Below the pieces are notes generated by a model. It worked only from the letters and a program-made list of their open reading frames with translations, was not told where the DNA came from and made no database searches. Positions 46,001-58,435 of a DNA stretch of 64,000 nucleotides are shown here, piece by piece. Location of the stretch: NCBI GenBank assembly GCA_033439795.1, contig JAUTDP010000006.1, forward strand, positions 1-64,000. The letters run 5' to 3'. Position numbers and translations under genes: made by a program. Numbering within the stretch: the stretch's first letter is position 1; each line of letters begins with the position of its first letter. The DNA comes from Sordaria brevicollis. Taxonomy: Eukaryota; Ascomycota; Sordariomycetes; Sordariales; Sordariaceae.

Positions 46001-49000
46001 TTAATTATTACCCTTATAAATTGAGCGATTGAGTTGGTTCTTCTTTAGGGTAGTATTATTATATAGAGTAGATTAAAAAGTATTAAAAATATTGTTAAAT
46101 TCCGACTTTCTTTATTAAATTGAATTTTATCGTATTTTGAGAATAAATTTAATAAAGAAAGAATTTCGCATTTAGTAAAATCTTCGTTAAAAGGTTCGTA
46201 CTTTAGGGGTATATTAATATTACGGATAATTATTTTATTAATTTTTTAAACGTTATTAATTAACCGGAATTTTTTATCCTTCTTTTAAACGAGAAATTAA
46301 TTATTCCGATAAGAAGTATAGTTCTCTTTTAGAATTCTACGCTAAATGCGTTCTTTAAGTAAATTATAAACTTTTTTATATAAAGCCTATAGAATAGGAA
46401 TTACTTTCGTTTATTAAATTAAATAGGTAACCGTTTTAATCTTCTATTTTTCTATTATATTTTTATAAATAAAATTATATTTAGAAAATTCTTAAGTAAG
46501 GGCTTTTTCGTAATTGAAGAATATATAAATGAAAAGTTCGATTTTAGTTTCGTTAAGTAATTCGTTCTTTTCTAAAATCTATTAAAGTCTTTTAAACGTT
46601 AATTAAAAACCTTTAATTAATTCCGTAAATTGTAGAATAATATATTTATTTTATTTAAATAGAAAGTTATTTAATTATTTTTAGATTTTGTACCGGATTT
46701 CTTCGAATTTCCATTTCTTTTAATTAAAGTTATTATTAGGTTTAAAATTATCCGAAGGCGTATTATCGATTAGTTTTATTTTTTAAGCGATTTTTTTATA
46801 TAAAGTATTAATTTAAATAAACGGAGAAGAATTTCGTAGCGACGTAGAAGAAGATAAATTAGCGAAGGACGGAATATCCTTTATTTTTTTAAATTTCGGG
46901 ACCTTCTTTCCTTAATCCTTGGTATTTTTAATTATTAATTTTCGTAATTCCCGAAAAAAGCTTTTATAGATCTTTCTCCTTATTTGGTCTTATACTACTC
47001 CTTTTTTTAATTATTATTTTATTAGTAATTAATTTTCCGGAGGATTATTTATATTCTTCTTCTAATATTTTAAATTAATTTCTCTAATTAATCGAAAATA
47101 ATCGGATAATACCTCTTTGTTATATTTTTTATTATATAATAAAACGATAATAATATCCGCAATTTCTTTTCTTAAAGAAAGGTAATTCTTATTATTTTTA
47201 TTAATTTTAATACCTTTTATAAATTTTTTATTATTTTCTTTAGAATTTATTTTAATAAATTTATAAAGCGATTTATTCGTTAGAATAAATTCCTAAGTAT
47301 TATTTACGATAATAGGGTAAATAATTACAGTAAGGGAATTAAACCCATTACCCGAAAGCGTTTATTTACTTTTTAATAGCGAAGAGAATATTAATTCTTA
47401 TTCTTCTTATAGTAAAATAAGTACGAGCGGTTCCGACGTTAGTATAATCTATTATAACGTTAATATTTTTAATAAATAGAAGATTAAGTAGGATTTTATA
47501 ACGAGGGAATTAATTCCGAATAATTATAAAATATACCTTCCGACCTTTATCGAATAAGAAAATATCCTCTACTATTTCACTTTTAAATTGTACCCTTCCG
47601 TTATTAAAATTAATATTAGCAATCGTATAATTTATATTATTAAAATTAAATTTATCGACTAAATTAGTAAATATAATATTAATTTCCGTACTGCTATTTA
47701 AAAGAGCCGTAACTTTTTCGTTACCTTTAAATTTAATATTAATTATTAATGTAAAAAGGTTTTATATACGCGTAACCTCTTTATTAAATAGTAATTTTTC
47801 GCTATAGAATATAATTTGAAGATCCTCTTTGCAAATTTGAATTGGTTCGTCTTTAAGTACCGTTTTGGGATTTACAATTTAATAATAAAATTAATATATT
47901 TACGCGGCGAGGATATCGCTAAACCTCTTCTTCTAATCCTTATATAAAGGTTCCTTAAGTGCCGTAATAACGGTATTAATTTATAAATTATACGGACGGA
48001 ATTAATTAACTTTTAAACTATTATCCTTAGTAATACTACCGTTATATATTAATTAAAGGGCTTCTTTAAAGGCCTTCTAATAATATTTAAGGTTAATTAA
48101 TTTTTTAAATAATTAACCGGATTCGGGAATAATTATAATTATATCTTTAAAAATAATTTATAATTTAATACCTATAATTTTATTAATAATCGGGCAATTC
48201 TCCTTAATTTAAATAATTTTATAATTTATATAATCTTTAAAATTATTGAAATCCTTAAATTTAGAAACGGATTTATCAATTAGAAATTTCTAAATTTTAA
48301 TTAGAAATTCGTCTATAGGTTCTAGCGATTTAATAGCGGTAGTAAAAATTAATTTTAATTAAAGAGCTAGCTTAAATACAATTTCAATTATTACTATTCG
48401 TACGTCTTTTTAATCCGTTATATCCTTTATACGAGGGTTAAAATTTAGCCTTCTTACGGGTAGTAATTATAATTTTTCCCTTTAATTTATATTAGAAGGG
48501 GGTTTATAAGGAATTGCTAATTTTCCCCGCGTTTAAATAGGCGTAATAATAATTTCCCTCTTTATAATTTACTTTAGGATTTAAAATATTAAAAAAGACT
48601 TTTAAATAAAAGGAGGAAGAGACGCTAAATATAAATTAATTAAGTTATAATTAGTTTAAAGAGATAATTCGTTAATTAAAATTATATTATTCTAAGGATT
48701 AGCCCGGTAACGATTCTAAACCTTTCGCTACTTTTATTAATATTTTAATTTTAAGAAATTAAAATTAGGGGTAAACCTATTAAAATAAGCTTCGGTTTCC
48801 TATTCCCGGAATTTATTATATTTAGGGTATTTGTTATAGTAAGTTATACGGGATTTGAATATATCTCTAAAGCGGTTTATATAAAAAGTAATAGAGATTA
48901 TATCGCTCGGAATATATTATATTAATTTAATATTATTTCCTAAATAGAATTATTACTTACGGCCTTATTCTTTATTAACTTTAATTTAATAAATCTATCC

Positions 49001-51109
49001 CTTATTTATATAATAGTCCTTATCCTTATATTAATATTAAATATAACTAAATTGTCTATACTAATAGCAGGTTATATTTTCCGTTAGTTAAATTTATTTA
49101 ATCGATTATATTATTATAATATTGACTTAAGGAATATAATTACTCCTAAGGAGATTTCGGAAATAATTTTTAAAATTCTTAATTTATTAATTCGCTACTT
49201 TAATATAAGTAATTTATATATTTTAAAAGCTCTTAATTAGAACGTTTATAGTAACGGGTTCTTTAATAATTTCCTATTTAACGGTCGTAATCTTCTTTTT
49301 ATTAAAATCTTTTTTACTATTAGAAGTTTTAATTTTAATAATAATAATCTTTTTATTACCTTATTATCTTCATTACTATCGCTATTATTAAAAGAATTAG
49401 AAGAATTATTAGAATTAGAGTTGGAATCGTTATTTTCCCTTCGATAATAAATAATAATTTAATTGGAAAGTTTCGTAGAAAAGTTAATTTATATTATTTT
49501 AGAGAGTTTATTTTTATTTTTATTGAAATAAATAATGAAATTAATACGGTAACGGTAAAATAATTTTTTATAAAAACGTTTAATTACCAACCTTTCGATA
49601 ATTTTTTAATTAATTTACTTTTGCCGAATTAATAGTTAATAATATTTAAAAATAATATTATTAACGGCTTTCTTATTATTTTCGATACGTTTACGGTAGA
49701 AGTTTTAGAATTTATTTATATTGGAATTTATTTACTCCGGATTATAGGTATAATAAGTAGTATGGAATTTATTATAAAATTTTACTTATATAATGGGCTC
49801 GTTCTTTTTCTTAATAGAGCGGATAATACCTTTAATAATATTTCGGAATTAGGGTTTATATTATCGGTATTATACGTTAATTTTTTCTTCGTTATTATAT
49901 TATTTAATAAAGTTCGTTCTATCTTCGAAATTTAAAAAGAATTTAATAATATTCTTATTTCTAAACTTCTTCTTAAAATTGAAGTCCTTCGAAGAATATA
50001 TAAAGAATATTATAATCGTCTAATTTAAAACGGGATTAAGGTTCTATTATTGATCTTAATTATTATTATCTTTATTCTCGGAATAAATTTAATAGTTAGA
50101 AGTTTAACTAAAGTTTATTATATTTAGGGGGGAAGAAGGTAAAGAATATATAAAAGGTATAAGGGGAAATAAATAAAGAAGCGAAGAAATAAATATAGAA
50201 AAGGGATTAGTAAATATAATAAATAAATTAATTATTAATTAAGAATTATTATAAGTAAAAATTATTAATTTTAGTATTAATATCGACGAATATTTTATTA
50301 ATTTATTATTAATAAAGGATATAAAATAGTAAAAAGTATTCGGGGGGAACCTTTTATTAAATAAACGCTAATATAAAGTACCGTTATATCCTTATACGAA
50401 ATTTAACCCTTTATTAATAGAGGATAGATTGTACTTTAATTAATATCGGATAATATAATATATATTAGATTCAATTGAGTAGATTATTATATACTAATAT
50501 GAAGGGGTTTAAGGCTATTAAATAAATATATTATATTTTAAAAGTTCCGACGACGCGTATTAAAATAAGGTTTTTAAAACTATTAAATAAGTATTTTGTA
50601 TATTCGAAACCCTAGCGCCGGTTATTATTCGTTTATATATACCCTTTTATTGGATTTATATAAAATATTAATTTAATATTAAAATTAGGGCGAGGCTTCT
50701 AATTTAATAATATTTATTTTAATTATCGGCCTCGAAGCCGGGAATTTATTATTAAATCCTCGGTTAATTGGTTATCGTTCGCTTAGTATCGAAAATTATA
50801 AATCTTTTAAATTTATAATCTATTCCTAATTTAATTTTTAGGGACGCTTTTATAACGTATAATAATTAATATTAAAAGGGCTATAATTACATTTACGTTT
50901 ATCCTATATATTATTTTATTTCTATAGTAAATCTTACGGTATATTTAGGATAGTATATTTCTAATTTTATTTCGATATTTATTCTTTATTATTTTTTTTT
51001 TATAACCGACGGATTATTAAAATTCCTAATCTTATTATTTTAAGGTATTGAGTCCGCTTTAACTAATTTGGCTAGAAGTTTAAAATTCAATTTCGTCCTT
51101 ATTACTATT

Positions 51110-51732
51110 TAAAATAAGGAAGAAAAATAACCCTAAATAATTACTATTACTATAATAATTAGGAAAGGAGCTATATTAAAAACTTTTAATAAGATTAAAA
51201 GAATAGAGAGGGGAGTAAATTTATAGGGGAGAAAAGAGTAATTTAATAATAGGAATATCTTTTTCGATTTAATTATATTTTTTCTTTTACTTATTATAAA
51301 GGTAGGGTTAGGAAATTTTAAAGATTTAATTAAGGAGTTAATTTTTATTAAATTGAAAAAGATTTTTATTTTAAAGATTAAATAAAATCTAATTATTATT
51401 TTAGTAAAAGTTGCCTAACCTTCTTTCTTTTCTTTTTAATTACCCTTTTTTCCTTTTATTCCTTTAGAGTTTTCCTTCTTTCTATATAAAAGTCCGAAAT
51501 TTATTCTATAGCTTTCTTTCTTAATTTATTTAATATATTACTATTATATTTCCTTCAAATTAGTTCATTATGATGCATCCTTGTCCTGTACCTCTTTTTT
51601 CAGATTATGACCAGGGAAAATCCCTGGAAGAATTCCTCTAGAATGAAAAACTACGAAAAATTTTCGAAAAAATTCGGAAAAAATCTGCTGTCTAGCCGTG
51701 TACCCTTGTACCTGTTTATCCGCCCCATCTTA
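51110..51732 (-). repeat. Right LTR (5' LTR of the element), 623 bp
   Basis: Partner of 38211-38833. Here the inner part (51110 to about 51540) is RIP-saturated, while the outer ~190 bp (from about 51545) keep TG/CA, for example GATGCATCCTTGTCCTGTAC. Confidence 0.88.
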
Positions 51733-52399
51733 CTATATATAACTATTATTAAAAAAGAGGTTAACCGCCGTTAATAGTATAATTAAATTAGCCGACTCTA
51801 TATTTAACGCCTAAAAGCACTTATTATATAATATATTCTCTTCCTCTCCTACTATTACAACCGGCCCTTCTAATATTATTATCCCTATTATTGCCCCGGC
51901 GGCAACGGCTCCTAAATAGGCTTACGACCGTAACCTCGAAGTTTACTTCCTTACGTTAATAAACGATTCGCCGTACCGCCGTATATATTAAGGCGATAAA
52001 AGGGAATTCTTAAAAGGGTTAAAGAAAAATAAATCTATAGCGTATCTTTTTACTAACGTACTATCGGATAAGGACTTCATCGCGGAAATAATATTAAAAG
52101 ATAAGCCTATATACGATTCGAAATCGTTATTTAAAGAGGAGGAAAATAAACCTATTAATTTAAATTAATTTTTTTTTAAAGTTATAGGAAATATTTTATT
52201 ATTTTAATACTATTTAATAACTTTCGTCGATGCGATTTTAATAATTTTATTCTTATATTCGTATATATTATAATAGGAAAATTATATTATAACGAACGTT
52301 TATTATAATTCGACGCGTTATTATTATTATTAAGAAATGTAATAATTTTATTATTTTTTTAAAAATCTTTAAATTCAATTATATAAGGTAACTAATTTA

Positions 52400-52539
52400 C
52401 TACCCTATATAATAGGCTCTAATAGCCAATTTTATTACCCTATAATATAAACTCTAATAGCTAATCTTACTACCTTATAATATAGGCTCTAGTAGCTAAT
52501 CTTACTACCTTATAATATAAATTCTAGTAGCCAATCGTA
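52400..52539 (+). repeat. 35-bp minisatellite, four copies
   Basis: Four head-to-tail 35-bp units, each of the form CTACC-TATAATATAGGCTCT-AGTAGC-AAT, starting at 52400, 52435, 52470 and 52505. Differences are mostly C/T and G/A, consistent with RIP or drift. A partial fifth unit may precede the first. Confidence 0.85.
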
Positions 52540-52589
52540 TAGAATAAAAAAAATCTAATAAAACTAATAAAAAAAATCTAATAATCTAA

Positions 52590-52687
52590 GTACTCGAGTG
52601 CCCGCCCGCTAGCAATTACAACGCAAATATAGGGGCTCGGGCGCCCGACCCTAAAAACGTAGACCCTAACCCTACATATAGGGTCGG
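52590..52687. repeat. GC-richer patch with inverted repeat inside the AT island
   Basis: About 100 bp that keep CpA and G+C. It has two related direct motifs (CTCGAGTGCCCG and CTCGGGCGCCCG) and a 9-bp inverted repeat, CCGACCCTA (52645-52653) and TAGGGTCGG (52679-52687). It could be the end of an unnamed element. Confidence 0.55.
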
Positions 52688-54270
52688 TTTTATAATATTA
52701 ATTACTCCTTTAAATTAATTCCAAAATTTATATTACCGGTATTATTCGATTTAAAATAATCTAACGAATAAAATAGTATAATTATATTAAAATTTGAATA
52801 AAGTTTAGCTATAAAGTAATTATTATACGAAAAATATTATACGCGCCTCCTTCTTATATATTCTAACGCAAAGTTAGCCGTACGACCAACCTATTTCTAA
52901 GCCGTCCGTATAAAGCGCTAATTATTATAAATTACCTATATTCGTTCTAATAAATTCCTCCTAAAATTTATTATATAGTCGTTTTATTCAATTACCACCC
53001 CTTCTATTATATCCTCTTCTCTATTAAATTTATTAATAATAATAGAATTTACAATACCTTTATTATTATTTTCGATATTTAAGCTATATAAATCGGTTCT
53101 TTCAATCTAATTATAAAGCGCCGTAACCGTATATATAATATTACACTAGGTTTCGATCGGGTATTCTAACGCCGCCGACCTTATAATTTTAAACCGCTAC
53201 TTTATTTTACTAATCGCAATCTTTACCTTCGTACGATACTTCGAATACTTTAAATTATATAACTCCTTTCTATTTTTAAATCGCCCTCTCCCACTCCCTT
53301 ATTCAAATAAATAATACTATATAATAATATAGGGTACGAAAATACCGCGCGTTAAATAAAACCCCGCGTTATTAAAGTAAAACTTCCCGGGCGGTATTAT
53401 AAATCTAAAATCGAAGATTAACTTCAATAATTTAAAATTATATATTAATCCTTTTATTCCCGGAAGTATATATATAAATAAACCATCGAATCTAATCGTA
53501 ATAAATACGTTCTATATTATATAATTTTTATAATTACGCTATACATTAGCCTTAACGGTTAGTACCTAAGTATATATTAAAGTCCTATTAATAGCGTTAA
53601 TATAATTGTAGAAAAATCGATTAAAAATTCTATCCCGTAACGTATCCTCGTATACCGTATTGGAATCTAATTATATAATAATTTAAATATATAGAAGGAT
53701 TATAACGCGTAATATATTATTAAAATTTCGATTAATAATACCGGTATTATAGCCAAATCGATACGTAATATTTCGATAGGTTTTATTATAATTATAAATA
53801 TATAAGAAGGTTATAAATTTTTACTTAAGGGATATCCCCCTTATATTACGGATATTAATATTTCGAAATATTTAATCGATTAATTATATAAACGGATAGT
53901 ACTTTATACGGTATAAATCGAATAATTTTAATTCTCGATTATAGTAGAGCGTATTTCGAGTAATTATTTCTCCTTCGAATCGATTTATATAAATTAACCC
54001 CTATACCGCATTGTAACTACCGCGAATATATATAGAAGCTAGTATAATAATAACGGTTAATATAATTTATATGAAAAATAGCTATACTCGATTCTAAATT
54101 TCAATAGGGGTATTTATAGCGTTAGAGGTATTATTATTAATAGAAATAAATAAAAATAGCACACTCGAAAATATATTCGACTACCCGTTTTAATTAACGC
54201 AATACCCCTATTACGCGCCCGATTAATAGCAAAAATACACCATTTTTTTATATATCTAGATCAATTAGCC

Positions 54271-54981
54271 TTAGCACCTCACGATATTACTTTAGGAAGC
54301 TGACTAGGTTGGATGCGGGCGACCTATTATTTATAGGGGGGTTATAGGGGGTTTATAGGGACCCTGGTCGAAAAGATACAAGCTAAAATCCTTCGCGTCT
54401 TCTTTTGGCCATCTGCAGTGTGATTAACTGCATATACACCGCATAACAACAACAGGGGTCAAATTTATATGGGAAACGGATCAACGGTTGGAAAATTGAA
54501 ACGCGCCCCCAGTCACCATCGGCTAACCCAACCGACGCCCTACGTACGCCCTTCCCTCGACAACGACGACAAGCGCCATGTCAACTCACAGGAAGGATCA
54601 CGCTCGTATTGTGCTACCTAGCGCCATAGAATCCATGGTCTTGTTCGACCAGTCATCCAGTCCAGAGGGAGTGCAGGGAGTTCTAAACCGGCAGCGGCTG
54701 AAACCCTCCACCACTACACGTGTATACCACGACCCAAGTGCATGGGTCACTGGCCACTACTACAGTAATAGCCCAGGTACTAATCATGGGACTGGACTGA
54801 GACAAGTTGCAATTACCTAAACTTAACGTCAAACATTTCTCGGTAGGCAACCCGTGGTGTCAAGCTTTTCAAGGGTCCTCGTTGATGATGATTAATGCTA
54901 GTTTTTGTGCTCCGAGAATCGGAACGTGGACCGACGGACGGCTGTCCTGGGTTCGGGTGTTGAACTCGGCTGTAAAACCTA
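54271..54981. other. Right flank of the RIP island
   Basis: Composition returns to normal within about 100 bp. A short frame (54578-54820) shows no motif. The boundary contains repeated TTATAGGGGG motifs near 54330-54360. Confidence 0.5.
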
Positions 54982-55314
54982 CAGTCAAAACCCCTGTTCC
55001 GTCACCCCTGTAAATATGGCTATGAGTGTTGCTCGTAGAGGGGAGTTGCTCGTAGTAGGGTATGGTGCACGGACCCTACCTCGAAAACGTCCCCCAAAAA
55101 ATGCACCAAAACTGGCTTGCCAAGCAATTTTGGACTCTTGGTAGACCCGGGTTTTGCATTTCACCATATAAAAATAGAGCAACACCCCCCTATTTACGGT
55201 TGCTCGTTGCTGATTTGCGCTTAGCCATAGTAAAAAGACAAATCCGGTCCAAGGTGTTGCTACAACAGGGGGGGTTGCTCGTACTGGGGGTTGCTAGAAC
55301 AGGGGTCTTTACTG
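54982..55314. mobile_element. MITE, 333 bp, TA-flanked, not RIP-mutated
   Basis: The left end CAGTCAAAACCCCTGTTC and the right end, read in reverse, CAGTAAAGACCCCTGTTC match at 16 of 18 bases; looser similarity continues inward. TA dinucleotides flank both ends (54980-54981 and 55315-55316), as for Tc1-mariner/pogo-type elements. The interior has no credible protein. Subterminal GTTGCTCGTA-like motifs recur (55028, 55045, 55199, 55272 and variants). CpA/TpG are intact, in contrast with the island 700 bp away. Confidence 0.75.
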
Positions 55315-55891
55315 TATAACAAGGTTGCCGCTTGGGTTACGCGTACAAGTCGTTCCATGAGCATGGCTTCAGGGTTCAGGTTTGACTAGTCAAAGATTAC
55401 CTAACCCCTAACCGGACGAGGAGTCATACCTTGATGGTCAGGCACCATTTTTGTTTTGTCTTGTCTCTGTGGAGTATGGATGTGCTTTTATCCATGCTTA
55501 TGCCTGTCATTGACCTTGAGGAATCGATAGTGTCGAGTCTGTTAAGACGACGGTGCCTTACTTGAAAGGTTGGAGATTGTTTGATGACTGTGACTGTAAC
55601 TGTGATTGTCCCCATGAAGCAGTCAGTGGAATATGGCTTTGGATGTTCGGCATTGCCGAGAGGGAAACTGTGATAATGTCTATTACCATTACCATTAACC
55701 AACGAACACTATGATATGATACCAGGTTACCTCAGTTCATCATGTCTAACAGACTTTTTCTAGGCCAGTGATAACCGTTGAGAGAACGCCACATTCCCAT
55801 GACATCCAAATCCGTGACCCACCTACCCCTGACTGAACCATAACAAAGTAAACAATGACTCTATCATAGAGTCATACACGAACACCTTCGT
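55315..55891. other. Intergenic, 3' flank of the Ke4 gene
   Basis: No supported gene. It presumably includes the 3' UTR of the minus-strand transporter. Confidence 0.5.
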
Positions 55892-57331
55892 TCAGTCATG
55901 CCATGAAATATAGAGCATAATCCCGGCTCCAATCGCAATAGCCGCAAACTGCACCAACGTCTTCCTCAACTCCTTCGCCTTATCCTTGCCCGTCTCCAAC
56001 AGCTCCGGAATGACAGCCACCGTGCCCACATACAGGAACGTACCCGCCGTGAAGGGCAAGAGCATGTCTCCCCACGTCAAGCTGGTTCCCCAGATACCCT
56101 CCTTCATGCCCATAGCCGCCTCGTTGGCGCCGCTGCCACCAAACTCTTGCACGGCAATACCAATGAGTGTACCGAGCATGGCGCCGATGGCGGTGACGAA
56201 CTGGGCGCCCATGGCCTGGCGCTTGGAGAAGCCGGACTGGACGAGCAGGGCAAAGTCGCCGACCTCGTGGGGGATCTCATGGAAGAAGACGGCCACGGTG
56301 GTGGTTGCGCCGATGGTGGGCGAGGCGTAGAAGGAGGCGGACATGGCGAGGCCGTCGGTGATGTTGTGGGTGAAGTCGGCACTGTTGGATCTCTAGTTAG
56401 CTTTCGTCCGATCGTCCTGGCCATTAGCGAGGGAGTGAAGACAGGCACATACATCAAGTTCAAATACCCTCCCAACTTAGCAGAAGGGTTAACCTCCTTC
56501 TTCTCATCCTCCTCTTGCACATCCTTCTTCTTCAACTCATTCTTCTCGCCGACCTTCCTGTTCTTCGCCTCCCCCTTCTTCGCAACATCAACACCAGTCG
56601 CCGCGCCATGATCATGCGAATGCGAATGTCCATGAGAATGATCATGTCCACCCTCCCCACCCGTCGCGATCCTCAGCCCCTTATCCATAGCCACAAAAGT
56701 CATGAACCCAACCAGAATAGCCACACCAAGCAGCAAGTTCCTATTCGGCTCCACCATCACAAACTTGGCGCTGTCGTGGCTGTCCTCGCCAATGAAGATC
56801 TCGGGCAGCAAATGGAACAGGGTGTCGCCGAGCAAGCCGCCCACGGCGAAAGCGACCATGACGGAAAGCGAGGACGGGTCGATGTTGGTCGGGCATAGCG
56901 CCAGCAGGAAGTTGGGAGGGCCTGAGATGTACAGGGTCGCGAGGATGGCGTTGACGGCGGGCGAACCGGGGAAGAGGATGGCGAAGAGACGTTCGGTGGC
57001 GGAGGAGGTCTGGTGGGCGTGCGCGGCGACCTTTTCGGCGGAGAGGGCTTGAACTATTGGGCAATCCTAATGTTTTAAAAGCGCGTGACGGTTAGTCTTC
57101 GAATTCGTTCTACAGCAACCTGATGCGGATGAAAGGGGGGAAAGCCGTGGGAGTAGGTAAACAAACCTGCAATAACCCATCCAACTCCTCCAAACTCAAG
57201 TCCGAAGGACTCAGTTTCTTCTCCGCCCCGTACGTCTCATGCGAGGCACGCGCATAGACCTGGAGAACGGCAATGGATGCCAACGCGAATAGCGTCATCA
57301 GGCACTTGGCCCGCGATATGCCCACCGCCAT
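55892..57331 (-). CDS. ZIP zinc transporter, Ke4/SLC39A7 (Yke4) type
   Basis: Three exons on the minus strand (57331-57167, 57066-56453, 56381-55892) give 422 residues. The N-terminus has a signal peptide (MTLFALASIAVLQVYARA). Transmembrane segments begin NAILATLYISGPPNFLLAL, with FAVGGLLGDTLFHLLPEIF next. A cytosolic His-rich loop (HDHSHGHSHSHDHG) and a Lys/Glu linker follow. The second splice restores GGYLNLIADFTHNITDGLAM, and then comes the metal site VAVFFHEIPHEVGDFALL (HNxTDG plus HEIPHE, the LIV-1 subfamily signature). Ke4/Yke4 proteins move Zn2+ between ER/Golgi lumen and cytosol. The first intron uses a GTTTGT donor. For the second intron an upstream AG (CTAACTAG) is skipped in favour of ATCCAACAG, because only that keeps the frame. 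Confidence 0.92.
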
Positions 57332-58435
57332 GATGGGTGAATGGTGCTAAAATCGAGGGACTGAAGAGCTCAGAAACACGTCAATTGGGACCAGAGAAAC
57401 AATATCCAGACAAATAATCGCAAAAGAGTGCGCGAAGAAAATGTTGAAGAGGTGAAGAAGAGAAAAGTAAAAAGGGGAAATCAAAAAAGGAAGCGGAGAT
57501 GGGATTCAGAGAGACATGGACCTGGAAGCCAGCATCGCAGTTTCAGGGAGAAGTAAAGTGGGGATCAAGCTGAGCTGTTCATCTCTTATTCTGTCCTCAA
57601 TTCGGCCGGCGGCGGCGCCAAAACCAGCGACGACGGACTGGACGGACAGTGCGGTAAGGAACCTGAAAGACCTGCCCGGGAGGAGGACCCCGCAAAATGA
57701 CTTCCTCTGTCCTGACCCGACTCCCCTGGATGCTACCCAGCCCCGTTTTTAGGGCTGACGTCGACGGGCACAGGCCCACTGTGGGTTAGCGCTCAGTCGC
57801 CTGTCGCGTGCCGCACTGCCGCCTGTGCAATGTCCATTCGGGGGTCGAATCGGGAATTGCCCGGGACCAGCTTTCAAGAAATTTCGGTGCTTTGAAGTTC
57901 ACTTGTCCACCGTCAGCTTCTTGTCAGTTACATCAGCTTCCAGTAACCGGGTGGACGCTCTTTAATCCCATTCGACACTTCCTCTTGGACTCATCTTCCC
58001 TTCAGTTGAGATGGAAGCTCCCGACCAGCAAGGTTCTCAAGGGTGGAGTATCACAAGAGCATGGCAACGAAGCACAACACCATGCCCGAGTCGTCCATGA
58101 TCGAGATACGGTACGGTAGGCAAATGATTAAAGGACTTGATATTGCCGTTGTAAGTATAAGCCTTCCAAATGCGTTGTTATCTAACCAAAAATCCCCCAA
58201 AGCCAATATCTTGTCCCCGTTGACACATTCCCCATCTCTAGCACGACAACACCGCACCCTCATTACATCCCGAGACCACAGCTCAACAGAGTTGCTACTT
58301 CCCTCTTCGCTCCTGGACCTAGTAAAAACTCCATCAAAAAAGCCAACGCAAGGTACTGGCCTTATCCTACGACAGCACAGGGACTGTATACAGCTCATAG
58401 GTTATGAGAACAAAGACCCCAGATTTCAACGCAGA
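57332..58435. other. Intergenic between Ke4 promoter and GH17 3' end
   Basis: About 1.1 kb. The part nearest the Ke4 start is A/G-rich on the plus strand (CT-rich leader on the transcribed strand). No gene supported. Confidence 0.5.

Larger units (their letters stand above)
38211..51732 (-). mobile_element. RIP-inactivated Ty3/gypsy-type LTR retrotransposon, 13.5 kb
   Basis: Two direct repeats, each exactly 623 bp, bound the element. Their ends (TGAAATGGGG / CCCTATTTTA and TAAAATAAGG / CCCCATCTTA) are all C-to-T or G-to-A derivatives of one TG...CA terminal inverted pair. CTAT precedes the left LTR (38207-38210) and follows the right LTR (51733-51736), a likely target duplication. Reverse transcriptase and integrase relics read on the minus strand, so the 5' LTR is the right one. 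A purine tract (AAAGGGAAG on the minus strand) abuts the left LTR as a PPT should. The 12.3-kb interior is long for gypsy elements; 38.8-43 kb may hold extra or nested sequence that I cannot name. All frames are broken by stops. Confidence 0.85.
36450..54270. repeat. RIP-mutated A+T-rich repeat island
   Basis: Roughly 18 kb of very high A+T, dominated by TpA, with CpA and TpG almost absent while CpG is still common. Stops occur in every frame. This is the expected product of RIP (C-to-T mainly in CpA on duplicated DNA during the sexual cycle). It contains a resolvable LTR retrotransposon (38211-51732) inserted in older mutated repeat sequence (36450-38210 and 51733-54270). In the older DNA left of the insertion, a gag-like plus-strand reading is hinted near 38000-38200 (TLN, ATNKYII, then a Lys-rich stretch), but it is too damaged to name. 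No host gene is supported inside. In Neurospora such islands are usually heterochromatic and DNA-methylated. Confidence 0.93.
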
